A stretch of DNA of 64,000 bases from Paraburkholderia haematera (lineage in GTDB: Bacteria; Pseudomonadota; Gammaproteobacteria; Burkholderiales; Burkholderiaceae), in assembly GCF_905220975.1 (NCBI RefSeq), contig NZ_CAJNBK010000001.1:124001-188000 (forward strand), in the 5' to 3' direction. Below, piece after piece: positions 47,966 to 58,246 of this stretch. Within the stretch, counting starts at the first letter, position 1; the number at the start of each line of letters is the position of its first letter. The position numbers and the translations under genes were made by a program. A model generated the notes under the pieces. That model ran no database searches. It had not been told where the DNA came from and saw only the letters and a program-made list of their open reading frames with translations.

Positions 47966-48421
47966 TCAAGGTTGCCACTGAGTGAGCAGGCGATGCAATG
48001 ATTCGCGGTCTTCTTCCGTGTGCAGACGCTCGCGGGCCTCGCGATCGGACAGCAACTGGGCGATTTCCGAAAGGATTTCGAGGTGCTGCTGGGTGGCCTG
48101 CTCGGGCACGAGCAGGAAGATCAGCAGCGAGACGGGCTGGCCGTCGGGCGATTCGAAGGGGATGGGTTCCGCGAGGCGAACGAACGCGGCGAGCGGTTGC
48201 TTCAAGCCTTTGATCCGGCCATGCGGAATCGCGACGCCTTCGCCGAGCCCAGTCGATCCGAGGCGCTCACGCGCGAACAGATTGTCAGTGACCGTACTGC
48301 GGGCGATGCCGTTCTGGTTCTCGAAGATCAGGCCCGCTTGCTCGAACACGCGCTTTTTGCTGGTGACCGATAGACCGACAACGACGTTCTCGAGGGGAAG
48401 AAATTTGGCTAAACGATTCAT
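47966..48421 (-). CDS. ptsN: PTS-Ntr EIIA component
   Basis: Regulatory phosphocarrier of the nitrogen PTS. The 151-residue protein has active His67 in EGVAIPHGRIKGL, and the family motifs IFENQNGIARSTV and ERERLGSTGLG-like RERLGSTGLGEG. It lies between hpf and hprK. The ATG at 48421 fits family length; an extended frame to 48496 has an unconserved N terminus. Confidence 0.94.
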   Translation of the reverse strand: MNRLAKFLPLENVVVGLSVTSKKRVFEQAGLIFENQNGIARSTVTDNLFARERLGSTGLGEGVAIPHGRIKGLKQPLAAFVRLAEPIPFESPDGQPVSLLIFLLVPEQATQQHLEILSEIAQLLSDREARERLHTEEDRESLHRLLTQWQP

Positions 48422-48798
48422 GTTGACAGGCGAAAACGTGGCCTGGGTTCTCCTCGCTGGGGCGTTTGAGTGGCGTTCCATTCGTTTGATGCTCACGGCG
48501 ACGTGCAGTGGAGTCCGAAAGCGCAGGACTCCGGCCGACCGATTTCCGTTTGAGCTAACTTGACCCCGATGGTAACCGGAACATTATAGAACAGGGTAGC
48601 CACGGATGGTGCGGCGCGCCATCGATGCATCATGGGTTTCTTTGCGAGATCGATCCGATCTGTGCCACTGCGCGAAAAAGGTGCCCTGAAACGAAAAACC
48701 GCCCGGTCTCGGGCGGTTTGGCTGGGTATTGGCAAATACGAGCCAATGCGGGCAAATGAGGAAAAACGAAGGAAAGTAAAGATGCCTTCTAATTTCCC
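48422..48798. other. Intergenic region between hpf and ptsN
   Basis: A 377-base stretch holding the hpf terminator at 48691-48719 and then the probable ptsN promoter and leader. No gene is apparent. Confidence 0.7.
48691..48719 (-). terminator. Rho-independent terminator of hpf
   Basis: AAACCGCCC and GGGCGGTTT (48696-48704 and 48711-48719) pair around a six-base loop; on the minus strand the stem runs into TTTTT. It isolates hpf from ptsN. Confidence 0.9.
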
Positions 48799-49155
48799 TT
48801 ATTGCGGCGGCACATCCAGTAGCGGTGCCGGCTGGTACTTGATCGCATCGTGCTGATGGCCTTGCAGGCGATCCTTATGGCGTATCACTTGACGGTCGAG
48901 CTTGTCGATCATCAGATCGATCGCAGCGTAGAGATCGCTGTCACAACTCTCGACAAAGATATCTTTACCCTTAAGATGCAGGTTGATTTCAACCTTTTGA
49001 CGCTTTTCCTTTTCCTTGTGGTTGTCGACCGAGAGGACCACACTGCCGTCGATGACCTGATCGAAATGTCTTAGCACCCTATCCAGTTTGGTGATCACGT
49101 ATTCGCGCAACGCAGGCGTTACTTCGAGGTGGTGTCCACTGATCTGCAGATTCAT
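48799..49155 (-). CDS. hpf: Ribosome hibernation promoting factor (short form)
   Basis: Binds the 30S A/P-site region in stationary phase to make inactive ribosomes. The 118-residue protein starts [20 protein letters not shown] and has [15 protein letters not shown] and [17 protein letters not shown], typical of the short HPF/YfiA family. GGAGAAG precedes the ATG at 49155. It lies between rpoN and ptsN, as in many proteobacteria, where the rpoN operon includes hpf. Confidence 0.95.
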   Translation of the reverse strand: MNLQISGHHLEVTPALREYVITKLDRVLRHFDQVIDGSVVLSVDNHKEKEKRQKVEINLHLKGKDIFVESCDSDLYAAIDLMIDKLDRQVIRHKDRLQGHQHDAIKYQPAPLLDVPPQ

Positions 49156-49326
49156 AGTGCTTCTCCAAGCTAGAGGCCGCTTGTTCCGCACGATGACGTA
49201 GGTCCGGTCGATCTGTCGGCTTGCCTGAGTCGCCCCCCGGTGACTGACTTCTGGCAGGTCGCATCGGCCGGCCTGTCCGCCAAACTGCGGAGCGGCCGGT
49301 AAATGCCCGTCGCGGGAGGCGGCGGG

Positions 49327-50844
49327 CTACAGAGACTTGCGCAGGTTGACTGCCGGAATCTTGAGCGCTTCGCGATATTTCGCCACGGTACGCCGTGCGA
49401 CCACGAAGCCCTGTTCAGCCAGCAGTTCGGCTATGCGACTGTCTGAAAGAGGAGATTTCGGGTTTTCCGCTCCTATCAGTTGCTTGATGAGCGCACGGAT
49501 CGCCGTTGAAGACGCCGCGCCGCCCGTGTCAGTCGAAACGTGTGATCCGAAGAAGAACTTAAATTCAAGCGTCCCGAATGGGGTCAGCATGTATTTACCG
49601 GTTGTCACACGCGAGACAGTTGACTCGTGTAGGCCCAGCGTATCAGCAATTTCTCGCAAAACCAAGGGGCGCATGGCAATTTCGCCGTGCACAAAAAAGC
49701 TCTTTTGACGCTCGACAATGGCTTGTGCGACCCGGAGGATGGTCTCGAAACGTTGCTGGATATTTTTGATCAGCCAGCGTGCTTCCTGCAGTTGCTGACG
49801 CAACGATCCGCTACCCGGATCGCCCCGGTTATTGCGCAGAATATTCGCGTACAGATGGTTGATGCGCAGCTTGGGCACCACATCCGGATTGAGTTCCGCC
49901 TGCCAGCCCTGTGCCGTTTTGCGCACCATGATGTCCGGCACGACATAGTCCGCTTCCGCCTTGCCGTAAGCGGCGCCGGGAAATGGCTCGAGCGAGCGGA
50001 TCAGCATATGCGCATCTCGCAGATCGTCGTCGTTCGCCTTCAGATGCTTGCGCAGGCGCGTGAAGTCGCGTGCCGCGAGCAGTTCCAGATAATGGGCAAC
50101 GATGTCGAGCGCCAGTGTGCGCGTAGGCGACTGTTCGAGCCGCAACAATTGCAACTTGAGACATTCCGACGCGGAGCGTGCGCCGACCCCTGCAGGGTCG
50201 AAGCTATGCAGCAGCGCGAGCGCGGCGTTCATTTCGTCGAGATCGACTTCGAGCTCTTCGGGCAGGTCGTTCAGCACTTCGTCGAGCGTGGCGGCAAGAT
50301 AGCCGTCGTCGTCGAGCGATTCGATCAGGAAGGTGATCAGCGCGCGGTCGCGCTGGCTCGCCTGGGTGACGCGAAGTTGCGCCATCAGGTGATCGCGCAG
50401 CGAGGTGCTCGATTCGTGGACTTGCAGCGGCGGCAGATCGTCGTCGTCCGAGGCATTGCCGGAGCGGCCGTAGTCGCCGAGATCCCATTGCGACGACTCG
50501 CCGTTGCCGTCGTTCGCGAGGCCGTTGTACTCGTCGACACCCTGCGGCTCGCCGTTCTCGGCGCGCTCGCTGCTGCTGGTGGACGAAGACGACGTATTGC
50601 CGCCCATCTGGTCGGGCGGCGCGGAGGAATTGGGCGACTGGGTGATCAGCGAACCGTCGGCCGCCACGCGCAGGGGACTCGCGATCCAGTCGTCCTCGTT
50701 CTCGAGGAGCGGATTCTGCGAGATCGCCATTGCGACTTCCTGCTGCAGTTCGAGCGTGGACAGCTGAAGCAGCCGGATGGACTGCTGCAGTTGCGGGGTC
50801 AGCGCAAGATGCTGCGATAGGCGGAGTTGGAGGCTGGCTTTCAT
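49327..50844 (-). CDS. rpoN: RNA polymerase sigma-54 factor
   Basis: Directs transcription from -24/-12 promoters and needs AAA+ activators. The 505-residue product starts [27 protein letters not shown], the Gln/Leu-rich region I that binds activators. A low-complexity acidic Ser/Asp region II follows (about residues 45-120), then the core-binding domain, a helix-turn-helix region ([17 protein letters not shown]), and the C-terminal RpoN box [10 protein letters not shown]. The ATG at 50844 is used because the upstream frame has no homology. It follows lptB in the same orientation. Confidence 0.97.
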   Translation of the reverse strand: MKASLQLRLSQHLALTPQLQQSIRLLQLSTLELQQEVAMAISQNPLLENEDDWIASPLRVAADGSLITQSPNSSAPPDQMGGNTSSSSTSSSERAENGEPQGVDEYNGLANDGNGESSQWDLGDYGRSGNASDDDDLPPLQVHESSTSLRDHLMAQLRVTQASQRDRALITFLIESLDDDGYLAATLDEVLNDLPEELEVDLDEMNAALALLHSFDPAGVGARSASECLKLQLLRLEQSPTRTLALDIVAHYLELLAARDFTRLRKHLKANDDDLRDAHMLIRSLEPFPGAAYGKAEADYVVPDIMVRKTAQGWQAELNPDVVPKLRINHLYANILRNNRGDPGSGSLRQQLQEARWLIKNIQQRFETILRVAQAIVERQKSFFVHGEIAMRPLVLREIADTLGLHESTVSRVTTGKYMLTPFGTLEFKFFFGSHVSTDTGGAASSTAIRALIKQLIGAENPKSPLSDSRIAELLAEQGFVVARRTVAKYREALKIPAVNLRKSL

Positions 50845-50985
50845 GGCAAGTTGAGATTCATTGTAGAGAGTTTGCCACGACCGCGATACATTGCGACATG
50901 CGCAATTACGCGTGCGCCCGTTTTCGGCGGCGCTGGGCGCGGAACGGCCCAGGTCAAAAAAGCGGATGTGCGGATGCCGCAAAGA

Positions 50986-51016
50986 GGCCGGCGGGTGCTC
51001 GCTCGCACGGCCGGCC
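50986..51016 (-). terminator. Possible hairpin terminator between lptB and rpoN
   Basis: GGCCGG and CCGGCC (50986-50991 and 51011-51016) plus an inner GTGC/GCAC stem make a GC-rich hairpin. On the minus strand only three T residues follow, so it is at best a weak terminator. Confidence 0.35.
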
Positions 51017-51031
51017 GTCTCCTTTGTGCAC

Positions 51032-51813
<782 letters not shown>

Positions 51814-51817
<4 letters not shown>

Positions 51818-52485
51818 TGGTTCGGTGCTCCCTGGATCGTGGTGGACGGCGCGAGCGTGGCCGACGCGCCGTTCAGCGGCGCGGCGCCGCCATTGCGCGG
51901 CGCCAGCATCGCGCGTACGCGGCCGGTCGGGTTGCCCGGACCGGCGACGTCCTTGCCCGCCTTCGCGGTGTAGAAGTCGTTCTGGCCGTCATAGGTGATG
52001 ACGCTGCCGTGCACCTGGTCCATGACCGTGGAGAGGCCTTGCAGGCGCTTCACGGTGGCGTTGGTGGTGAGCGTGGTCAGATCCTGCTTGCCGTCGTAGT
52101 CGATACGAATGGCCGTGCCTTCGATGTATTCATCGAGGCCTTCGCGTTTCTGGCGGAAATACGACAGATTGCCGCCGCTCGAGGTGCCGGTGGCGTATTG
52201 ATAGCCCTGCGGGTCTTGCGTCACCTCGACCCGATCGGCCTTGATCACGATCGTGCCCTTGGTCGCGACCACGTGGCCGGTGAAAATGTTGACCTGTTTG
52301 AGGTCGTCATAAGTCATGTTGTCCGCTTCGACGTTCAGCGGCTTGTCCTTGTCGGCGCGGTCGGCGTGCGCAAGCGGCGCGAAGCCGGCGAGCGGCAACG
52401 CGACAATCAGCGCAGCGAGTCCGGCGCGGCACGCGGACAGGGTGCGCGAGCGGCCGGTATCAAAACGGGGGAACGATTCGTTCAT
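51814..52485 (-). CDS. lptA: LPS transport periplasmic protein LptA
   Basis: Forms the periplasmic bridge that carries LPS to the outer membrane. The 223-residue precursor has a signal peptide ending near AHADR (about residue 42), and the OstA/LptA core ADKDKPLNVEADNMTYDDLKQVNIFTGHV and QYATGTSSGGNLSYFRQKREG. It lies between lptC and lptB, overlapping lptB by four bases and 20 bases from lptC. Confidence 0.95.
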
Positions 52486-52505
52486 GCAGTCACGCCTGGA
52501 ATGGA

Positions 52506-53114
52506 TTACCCGGGTTGCTTGGGCGAGCTGGCGGAGCCTTCGGACGCGGCAATCGCGCCCTTCACATTGCCGAACAGCTGCATCACCCGGGTGACGTTGT
52601 TGTAATTCATGCCGCTGGCAGTCATCACAGACATGCCGCGCTGAAGTTTAACCGGCTTTTCGGTCTCGATCACATCGTCGTTGACCAGCACCCTAAAATG
52701 CTGCGAATCCGCTTGCATCTGCGGATCGCCGTTGCCGGCGGCCCGCAGGATGCGCGCATTGTCATACAGATCGACGATCGAGGCGTCGGCGTTCACCTTG
52801 CCGGTGTCGCCGGTCGCGGTGACGATCGGCTTGCCGGGCTGGAAGGCTCGCATGGCCGGCTTGACCAGGTCGCTCAGCTCGTCGTCCTCGTAATGGATCA
52901 GCGACTGGGCGGTCAGACGGTATTGCGTCGAGCCCGATTGATCGAGTTCGGAAACCGAGAAGTTGTCTGCGAAGTAGTCTGGCGTGTGCTCTTTGGGACG
53001 CACCACACTTTCGTTCTGGCGCGGCAGCGTGGCTTGCAGCAGCCACCATGTAATGCCGGCGAGCGCCGCCATCGCGACGAGCGGAATCAGCGAGGTCCAG
53101 CGAAACTGATTCAT
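52506..53114 (-). CDS. lptC: LPS export inner-membrane protein LptC
   Basis: Passes LPS from LptBFG to LptA. The 202-residue protein has an N-terminal membrane helix (about residues 7-27) and a periplasmic domain with DYFADNFSVSELDQSGSTQY and MNYNNVTRVMQLFGNVKG. It overlaps kdsC by four bases, with lptA next. Confidence 0.93.
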   Translation of the reverse strand: MNQFRWTSLIPLVAMAALAGITWWLLQATLPRQNESVVRPKEHTPDYFADNFSVSELDQSGSTQYRLTAQSLIHYEDDELSDLVKPAMRAFQPGKPIVTATGDTGKVNADASIVDLYDNARILRAAGNGDPQMQADSQHFRVLVNDDVIETEKPVKLQRGMSVMTASGMNYNNVTRVMQLFGNVKGAIAASEGSASSPKQPG

Positions 53115-53671
53115 CCGACGAGGCCTCGCTGTTCGCCGCTACAGGCTGCCGCGAGCAGTGCGTCATATTTGTGCTGCGCGCGCAGCAGGGTATCGCAGAC
53201 TTCACGCGCCGCACCGTGGCCGCCGCGCGCCTCGCTGACCCAATGGGCGCGCGCGATCACTTCAGGATGCGAGTTGGCCGGCGCCGCCGCGAAGCCGACC
53301 TTCAGCATGACGCCGAGGTCGACCCAGTCGTCGCCCATATAGCCGCATTCTTCCGCCGTCATGCCGGTTTGCTTGAGCAGGTCGGCAAACGCCTGGGGTT
53401 TGTCTTGCACGCCCTGATAGACGTGGGTGATATTCATTTCCTTCGCCCGCGCCGCGACGATGCCCGACTGGCGCCCGGTGATGATCGCCGTTTCGATGCC
53501 GGCCTGGCGCAGCAGCTTCATGCCGTGGCCGTCCATCGAGTGGAATGCCTTCATCGTGTCGCCTTCCGCCGTAAACAGCAGGCCGCCGTCGGTCAGCACG
53601 CCGTCGACGTCGAAAATCATCAGCTTCACGCGGCTTGCGCGTTCAGTGGCGGTAAGGGGGGCGACGGGCAT
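53111..53671 (-). CDS. kdsC: KDO-8-phosphate phosphatase
   Basis: HAD-family enzyme that releases Kdo from Kdo-8-phosphate. The 186-residue product has the HAD motif I MIFDVDGVLTDGGLLF with the nucleophile Asp, TGRQSGIVAARAKEMNI, and motif IV GYMGDDWVDLGVM. Its ATG overlaps the kdsD stop (TGATG) by one base and its end overlaps lptC by four. Confidence 0.97.
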   Translation of the reverse strand: MPVAPLTATERASRVKLMIFDVDGVLTDGGLLFTAEGDTMKAFHSMDGHGMKLLRQAGIETAIITGRQSGIVAARAKEMNITHVYQGVQDKPQAFADLLKQTGMTAEECGYMGDDWVDLGVMLKVGFAAAPANSHPEVIARAHWVSEARGGHGAAREVCDTLLRAQHKYDALLAAACSGEQRGLVG

Positions 53672-54654
53672 CAGATCACCTTCTTCGAGAACAGGTCGTG
53701 CATGTTGAGTGCGCCGATCAGCTTGCCTGCTTCGTCGACGACCAGCATCTGATTGATGCGGTAACGCTCCATCAGTTCCACGGCTTCGACAGCAAGGTGA
53801 TCCGGGCCGATGGTACGCGGGCCGGCGGTCATGACCGAGGCAATCGACAGTTCGCGGAAATCGCCGTCGCGTTCGAGCACGCGGCGCAAGTCGCCGTCGG
53901 TGAAGATGCCGGTTACATGGTCGTTATGATCGACGATCGCCGTCATGCCCATGCGCTTGGCGGTCAACTGGAACAGCGCGTCGCGCACGGTTGCATCGGG
54001 CGTCACCTTCGGCACCTGGTCGCCGGTGCGCATCACGTCGCGCACATATGTGAGCAGGCGCCGGCCCAGCGCGCCGCCCGGATGCGAGCGGGCGAAGTCG
54101 TCCCGGCCAAAGCCTCGTGCGTCCAGCACCGCGACCGCGAGCGCATCGCCGAGTGCCAGCGCGGCGGTGGTGCTGGCGGTCGGCGCAAGATTCATCGGAC
54201 AGGCTTCTTTCGATACGCCGGAATTCAGGTGCACGTCGGCCAGTTGTGCGAGACTCGACGACGGACGGCCTGTCATTGCAATCAGCTTCGCGCCGATTCG
54301 CTTGATGAGCGGCAGGATCGCCACGAGTTCTTCAGTTTCGCCGGAATTGGACAGCGCGAGGAACACGTCGTCTGCCGTGACCATGCCGAGGTCGCCGTGG
54401 CTGGCTTCCGCCGGGTGAACGAAGAACGCCGGTGTACCGGTGCTGGCGAGCGTGGCCGCGAGCTTGCGGGCCACATGGCCGGATTTGCCGATGCCGGAAA
54501 CGACGACGCGCCCGCGGCAACCCAGGATGAAGTCGACCGCCCCGATGAAGCCATCGTCGAGTTGATCGCGAAGCGCGCGCACGGCGTCCGCTTCGATGTC
54601 GAGCACGTCGCGAGCGAGCGCGAGTGCCCGGTCGCCATTGATTTTCGCTATCAT
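53671..54654 (-). CDS. kdsD: Arabinose-5-phosphate isomerase
   Basis: Converts ribulose-5-phosphate to arabinose-5-phosphate, the first step of Kdo synthesis. The 327-residue product has a SIS domain (GRVVVSGIGKSGHVARKLAATLASTGTPAFFVHPAEASHGDLG, noted by SGIGKSGHVARK) and two CBS domains at the C terminus. The ATG at 54654 gives the family start MIAKINGDRALALARD. It is the first gene of the Kdo/Lpt operon. Confidence 0.96.
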   Translation of the reverse strand: MIAKINGDRALALARDVLDIEADAVRALRDQLDDGFIGAVDFILGCRGRVVVSGIGKSGHVARKLAATLASTGTPAFFVHPAEASHGDLGMVTADDVFLALSNSGETEELVAILPLIKRIGAKLIAMTGRPSSSLAQLADVHLNSGVSKEACPMNLAPTASTTAALALGDALAVAVLDARGFGRDDFARSHPGGALGRRLLTYVRDVMRTGDQVPKVTPDATVRDALFQLTAKRMGMTAIVDHNDHVTGIFTDGDLRRVLERDGDFRELSIASVMTAGPRTIGPDHLAVEAVELMERYRINQMLVVDEAGKLIGALNMHDLFSKKVI

Positions 54655-54815
54655 TCGCGGAGTATAGCAAAGGCGCTTGTTCGCCGCGCCGGGCCTGCTG
54701 TGCCAAGCCGCTGCCTTTATTGCTGTCTTTAACGGCCCCACAACCTTGTCGCACGGCGGTTTGCGTGCGCGGTTCCGCTGACGAACGAGGGCGCTTTACC
54801 GATGCGTTTTTGCCG

Positions 54816-56819
54816 ATGATTTCCCCGCTCGAAATGACGCTGTTCCTGCTGCTGGCATCAGTGGCGGGCGTGGTGATCTTTCGCTTTCTGAATCTTCCAC
54901 CGATGCTCGGCTATCTGACGGTCGGCATCGTGGTCGGGCCGCACGCGCTCGGTTTGATTCCCGACTCGGTGGGCGCGCAGAACCTCGCCGAATTCGGTGT
55001 CGTGTTCCTGATGTTTTCCATCGGGCTGGAGTTTTCGCTTTCCAAGCTGCGCTCAATGCGCCGGCTGGTGTTCGGCCTCGGCCTGCTTCAGGTGATCGGC
55101 ACGATTGCCGTGGCGGTCTCGCTCGGTTTCGTGCTGGAGCGCTGGGTGCATATCACGTGGCAGGCGAGCGTGGCGCTGGGCGGCGCGCTCGCGATGTCGT
55201 CAACGGCGATCGTGAGCAAGATGCTGGCCGAGCGGCTCGAGATCGAAACGGAGCACGGCCGCAATATCTTCGGCGTGCTGCTGTTCCAGGATCTGGCGGT
55301 GGTGCCGCTGTTGATCGTCATCGCGGCACTGGGCGGCGATTCGAAAGATCTCGTCAGCGCGCTCGGGCTGGCGGCCATCAAGATTGTCGTGGCGTTGGCG
55401 CTATTGTTAATAGTTGGGCAGCGCTTCATGACGCGCTGGTTCAACGTGGTTGCTCGCCGCCGCTCGCAGGAACTGTTCATTCTCAATCTGCTGCTGGTGA
55501 CGCTCGGCGCGGCGTTCATCACGGACAAGTTCGGCTTGTCTCTCGCGCTCGGCGCGTTCATTGCCGGTATGTTGATCGCCGAGACGCCTTACCGGCATCA
55601 GGTGGAAGAGGACATCAAGCCATTTCGCGACGTGCTGCTGGGGCTCTTCTTCGTCACGACCGGCATGCTGCTGAATCCGCGTGTGATCTGGGAACACCCG
55701 TTCATCGTGCTGGGTTTCCTGGTCGGTCCGATCTTGCTGAAGGCGGTGATGGTGACGGGGCTCTCGCGCCTGTTCGGTGCCTCACCGGGCGTCGCGATGC
55801 GCACCGGTATCGGGCTCGCGCAAGCCGGCGAGTTCGGCTTCGTGCTGCTGAATCTGATTCTCGACAAACATCTCGTCGACGCCACTCTGCTGCAGGCGAT
55901 TCTCGCGGCGATGCTGCTGTCCATGCTGGCCGCGCCGTTCCTGATCCAGAACGCGGACCGCATCGTCCTGCGGCTGTCCTCGACGGAATGGATGATGCAG
56001 TCCTTGCAGATGACGCGGATCGCGACGCAGAGCCTGAAGCAGAGCGGTCACGTGATCATTTGCGGTTACGGCCGCGCCGGGCAGAATCTGGCGCGCATGC
56101 TGGAACACGAGGGGTTGTCGTACGTCGCTTTGGACCTGGATCCCGATCGCGTGCAGGCCGCGGCTGCGGGGGGCGAGTCCGTGGTGTTCGGCGACGCGGG
56201 GCGGCGCGAATCGCTGCTTGCGGCCGGTATCCATCGCGCCGCGGCGATCGCGATTACCTACGCGAACACGCCGTCGGCATTGCGCGTGTTACACAATATT
56301 CACGAGCTTGAGCCCACGCTGCCGGTAATCGTTCGTACGGTGGATGACGCCGATCTGGAAAAGCTGCTGGCCGCCGGCGCGACCGAGGTGATTCCTGAGA
56401 TCGTCGAAGGCAGCCTGATGCTGGCTTCGCATACGCTGGTGCTGATGGGCGTGCCGATGCGGCGCGTGGTGCGGCGAGTCGAGGAAATGCGTGACGAGCG
56501 TTATGCGCTGTTGCGCGGCTATTTCCATGGCGCGGACGACGTGGAAGACGACGACGGCCACGAACAGGTGCGGCTACAATCGGTGCCGGTCGACGAAAAT
56601 TCGGACGCGGTGGGTCGAACGCTGGCGGAACTGGGGCTGTTCGAGCTGGGCGTCGAGGTAACGGCAATTCGCCGGCACGGCATTCGTGGCGTCGAGCCGG
56701 ACCCGTCCACCAAGCTGCGCGCGAGCGATATCGTGGTGTTGCGCGGTTTGCCCGAACAGTTGGCCGAAGCCGAGGAGCGGCTCTCGAAGCATCGCCGCGC
56801 GGGCGCGGCTGCGGCCTAA
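54816..56819 (+). CDS. Monovalent cation:proton antiporter-2 (CPA2) family transporter
   Basis: Membrane antiporter of about 667 residues related to KefB/KefC/YbaL. The N-terminal part (to about 390) has about twelve helices, with FRFLNLPPMLGYLTVGI, EFGVVFLMFSIGLEFS and QAGEFGFVLL. A cytosolic RCK domain follows with the NAD-binding HVIICGYGRAGQNLARMLEHEG and then a TrkA-C domain (about 580-650). The glutathione-gated Kef partner KefF is not present. An ATG at 54834 is an alternative start. Substrate (K+ or Na+) cannot be told from sequence. Confidence 0.9.
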   Translation: MISPLEMTLFLLLASVAGVVIFRFLNLPPMLGYLTVGIVVGPHALGLIPDSVGAQNLAEFGVVFLMFSIGLEFSLSKLRSMRRLVFGLGLLQVIGTIAVAVSLGFVLERWVHITWQASVALGGALAMSSTAIVSKMLAERLEIETEHGRNIFGVLLFQDLAVVPLLIVIAALGGDSKDLVSALGLAAIKIVVALALLLIVGQRFMTRWFNVVARRRSQELFILNLLLVTLGAAFITDKFGLSLALGAFIAGMLIAETPYRHQVEEDIKPFRDVLLGLFFVTTGMLLNPRVIWEHPFIVLGFLVGPILLKAVMVTGLSRLFGASPGVAMRTGIGLAQAGEFGFVLLNLILDKHLVDATLLQAILAAMLLSMLAAPFLIQNADRIVLRLSSTEWMMQSLQMTRIATQSLKQSGHVIICGYGRAGQNLARMLEHEGLSYVALDLDPDRVQAAAAGGESVVFGDAGRRESLLAAGIHRAAAIAITYANTPSALRVLHNIHELEPTLPVIVRTVDDADLEKLLAAGATEVIPEIVEGSLMLASHTLVLMGVPMRRVVRRVEEMRDERYALLRGYFHGADDVEDDDGHEQVRLQSVPVDENSDAVGRTLAELGLFELGVEVTAIRRHGIRGVEPDPSTKLRASDIVVLRGLPEQLAEAEERLSKHRRAGAAAA

Positions 56820-56862
56820 CGAGTACGGTCGGCCTGGCATGCTTTCACCGGGTCGGCGCTGG

Positions 56863-56903
56863 CGGCCGCACCTGAGCCGGCCGCACCTGGCCGGCCGCAC
56901 CTG
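56863..56903. repeat. Three-copy CGGCCGCACCTG direct repeat
   Basis: CGGCCGCACCTG occurs at 56863-56874, 56878-56889 and 56892-56903, spaced 15 and 14 bases. It lies between the antiporter gene and apt, in the probable apt leader. Confidence 0.8.
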
Positions 56904-56947
56904 ATTTAGCCTTTCATCGGACCCGTCGAGGTCCATCCGGAGACATC

Positions 56948-57514
56948 ATGTCCAACGCGCTCGCGAGCGCGCCGCTCGATGCGGCCAACTACATCAAAAG
57001 TCATATCCGCACTGTGCCCGATTGGCCGCAGCCGGGCGTGCAGTTTCGCGACATCACGCCGCTCCTGCAGGAGCCGAAGTCGCTGCGCGTACTGATCGAC
57101 CTGTTCGTCCAGCGCTATATCGACGCGAAGCTCGACTACGTCGCCGGGCTGGATGCGCGTGGCTTTATCTTCGGGCCGATTCTGGCTTACGAGCTGAACC
57201 TCGGCTTCATTCCGATCCGCAAGCAGGGCAAGCTGCCGTACAAGCGGGTCGCGCAATCCTACGAGCTCGAATACGGCACCGCGACCGTCGAGATTCACGA
57301 GGACGCCTGCAAGCCGGGCGACCGTGTCGTGATCATCGACGATCTGATCGCCACCGGCGGCACGATGATGGCCGGCAAGATTCTGCTGGAGCGGCTCGGC
57401 GCGGTGGTGGTCGAAGGTGCGGCGATTATCGATCTGCCCGAACTCGGCGGCTCGGCCTTGCTGCGTAAAGGCGGCCTGCCGCTCTATACCGTGACTGAAT
57501 TCGGCGGCCATTGA
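56948..57514 (+). CDS. apt: Adenine phosphoribosyltransferase
   Basis: Salvages adenine to AMP using PRPP. The 188-residue product has [21 protein letters not shown] at the start, [20 protein letters not shown], and the PRPP-binding motif [16 protein letters not shown]. Length and motifs are typical. The next gene (LysE) follows after 45 bases. Confidence 0.97.
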   Translation: MSNALASAPLDAANYIKSHIRTVPDWPQPGVQFRDITPLLQEPKSLRVLIDLFVQRYIDAKLDYVAGLDARGFIFGPILAYELNLGFIPIRKQGKLPYKRVAQSYELEYGTATVEIHEDACKPGDRVVIIDDLIATGGTMMAGKILLERLGAVVVEGAAIIDLPELGGSALLRKGGLPLYTVTEFGGH

Positions 57515-57559
57515 TCGCGAAACGCGAACTTCTTCCTGCACTCAAAGAAGGTAAGAAAG

Positions 57560-58174
57560 ATGCCCAACTTCCTGTTGTTCCTCGCAACCTCGATCGCCAT
57601 CACGATGGCGCCCGGCCCCGACAATCTGCAAGTGCTCGCGCGCGGCATCTCGCAAGGCCGCGCGGCGGGTCTCGTCGCCGCGCTCGGTTTTGCGGCCGGC
57701 ATCACGTTCCATACGACCCTGGCCGCGCTTGGCGTGGCCGCGTTACTGCGTTCGTCGCCGGTCGCGTTTGAAGTCATCAAGCTGGCCGGCGCCGCGTATC
57801 TGGTCTGGATCGGCATCAAGGCGCTGCGCAGCCAGGGCCTCGCCACCGCGCACGAGCGCGCGCCGCAACCGTTGAAGGCGGTGTTCCGTCAGAGCGTGCT
57901 CGGCAATCTGCTGAATCCGAAGGTGACGCTCTTCTTTGTCGTGTTCCTGCCGCAGTTCGTGCAGCCGCACGGCACGCAAAGCGTCACGGTGCAGATGCTG
58001 GAACTCGGCGTGTTGTTCATGTTGCAGACCGTGGTGGTGTTTTCGCTGTTCGGCGTATGCGCGGGAATGATCGGTGGCTGGCTGAAGCGCCGGCCGCGCG
58101 TGGGTGTGTGGCTCGACCGGCTCGCTGGCGCGACTTTCATCGCGATCGGGATTCGCGTCGCCTTGCGCGATTGA
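57560..58174 (+). CDS. LysE-family amino-acid exporter
   Basis: A 204-residue inner-membrane protein with six helices and the family motif MAPGPDNLQVLARGISQGRAAGL near the start, followed by YLVWIGIKAL and GNLLNPKVTLFFVVFLPQFV. RhtB/LysE proteins export amino acids such as homoserine, threonine or lysine; the substrate is not predictable. AAGGTAAGAAAG precedes the ATG. Confidence 0.92.
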   Translation: MPNFLLFLATSIAITMAPGPDNLQVLARGISQGRAAGLVAALGFAAGITFHTTLAALGVAALLRSSPVAFEVIKLAGAAYLVWIGIKALRSQGLATAHERAPQPLKAVFRQSVLGNLLNPKVTLFFVVFLPQFVQPHGTQSVTVQMLELGVLFMLQTVVVFSLFGVCAGMIGGWLKRRPRVGVWLDRLAGATFIAIGIRVALRD

Positions 58175-58246
58175 AAGAGAGACCGTTTAAGCGACTGGGC
58201 GAACGTCGGCAACGGGGCGCGCCAGAAGACCAGTTTGGAGCTTTGA

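Noticed and set aside
56820..56947. Attachment site for a mobile element at the apt repeats
   Set aside because: There is no integrase, no tRNA and no matching distant copy in the window.
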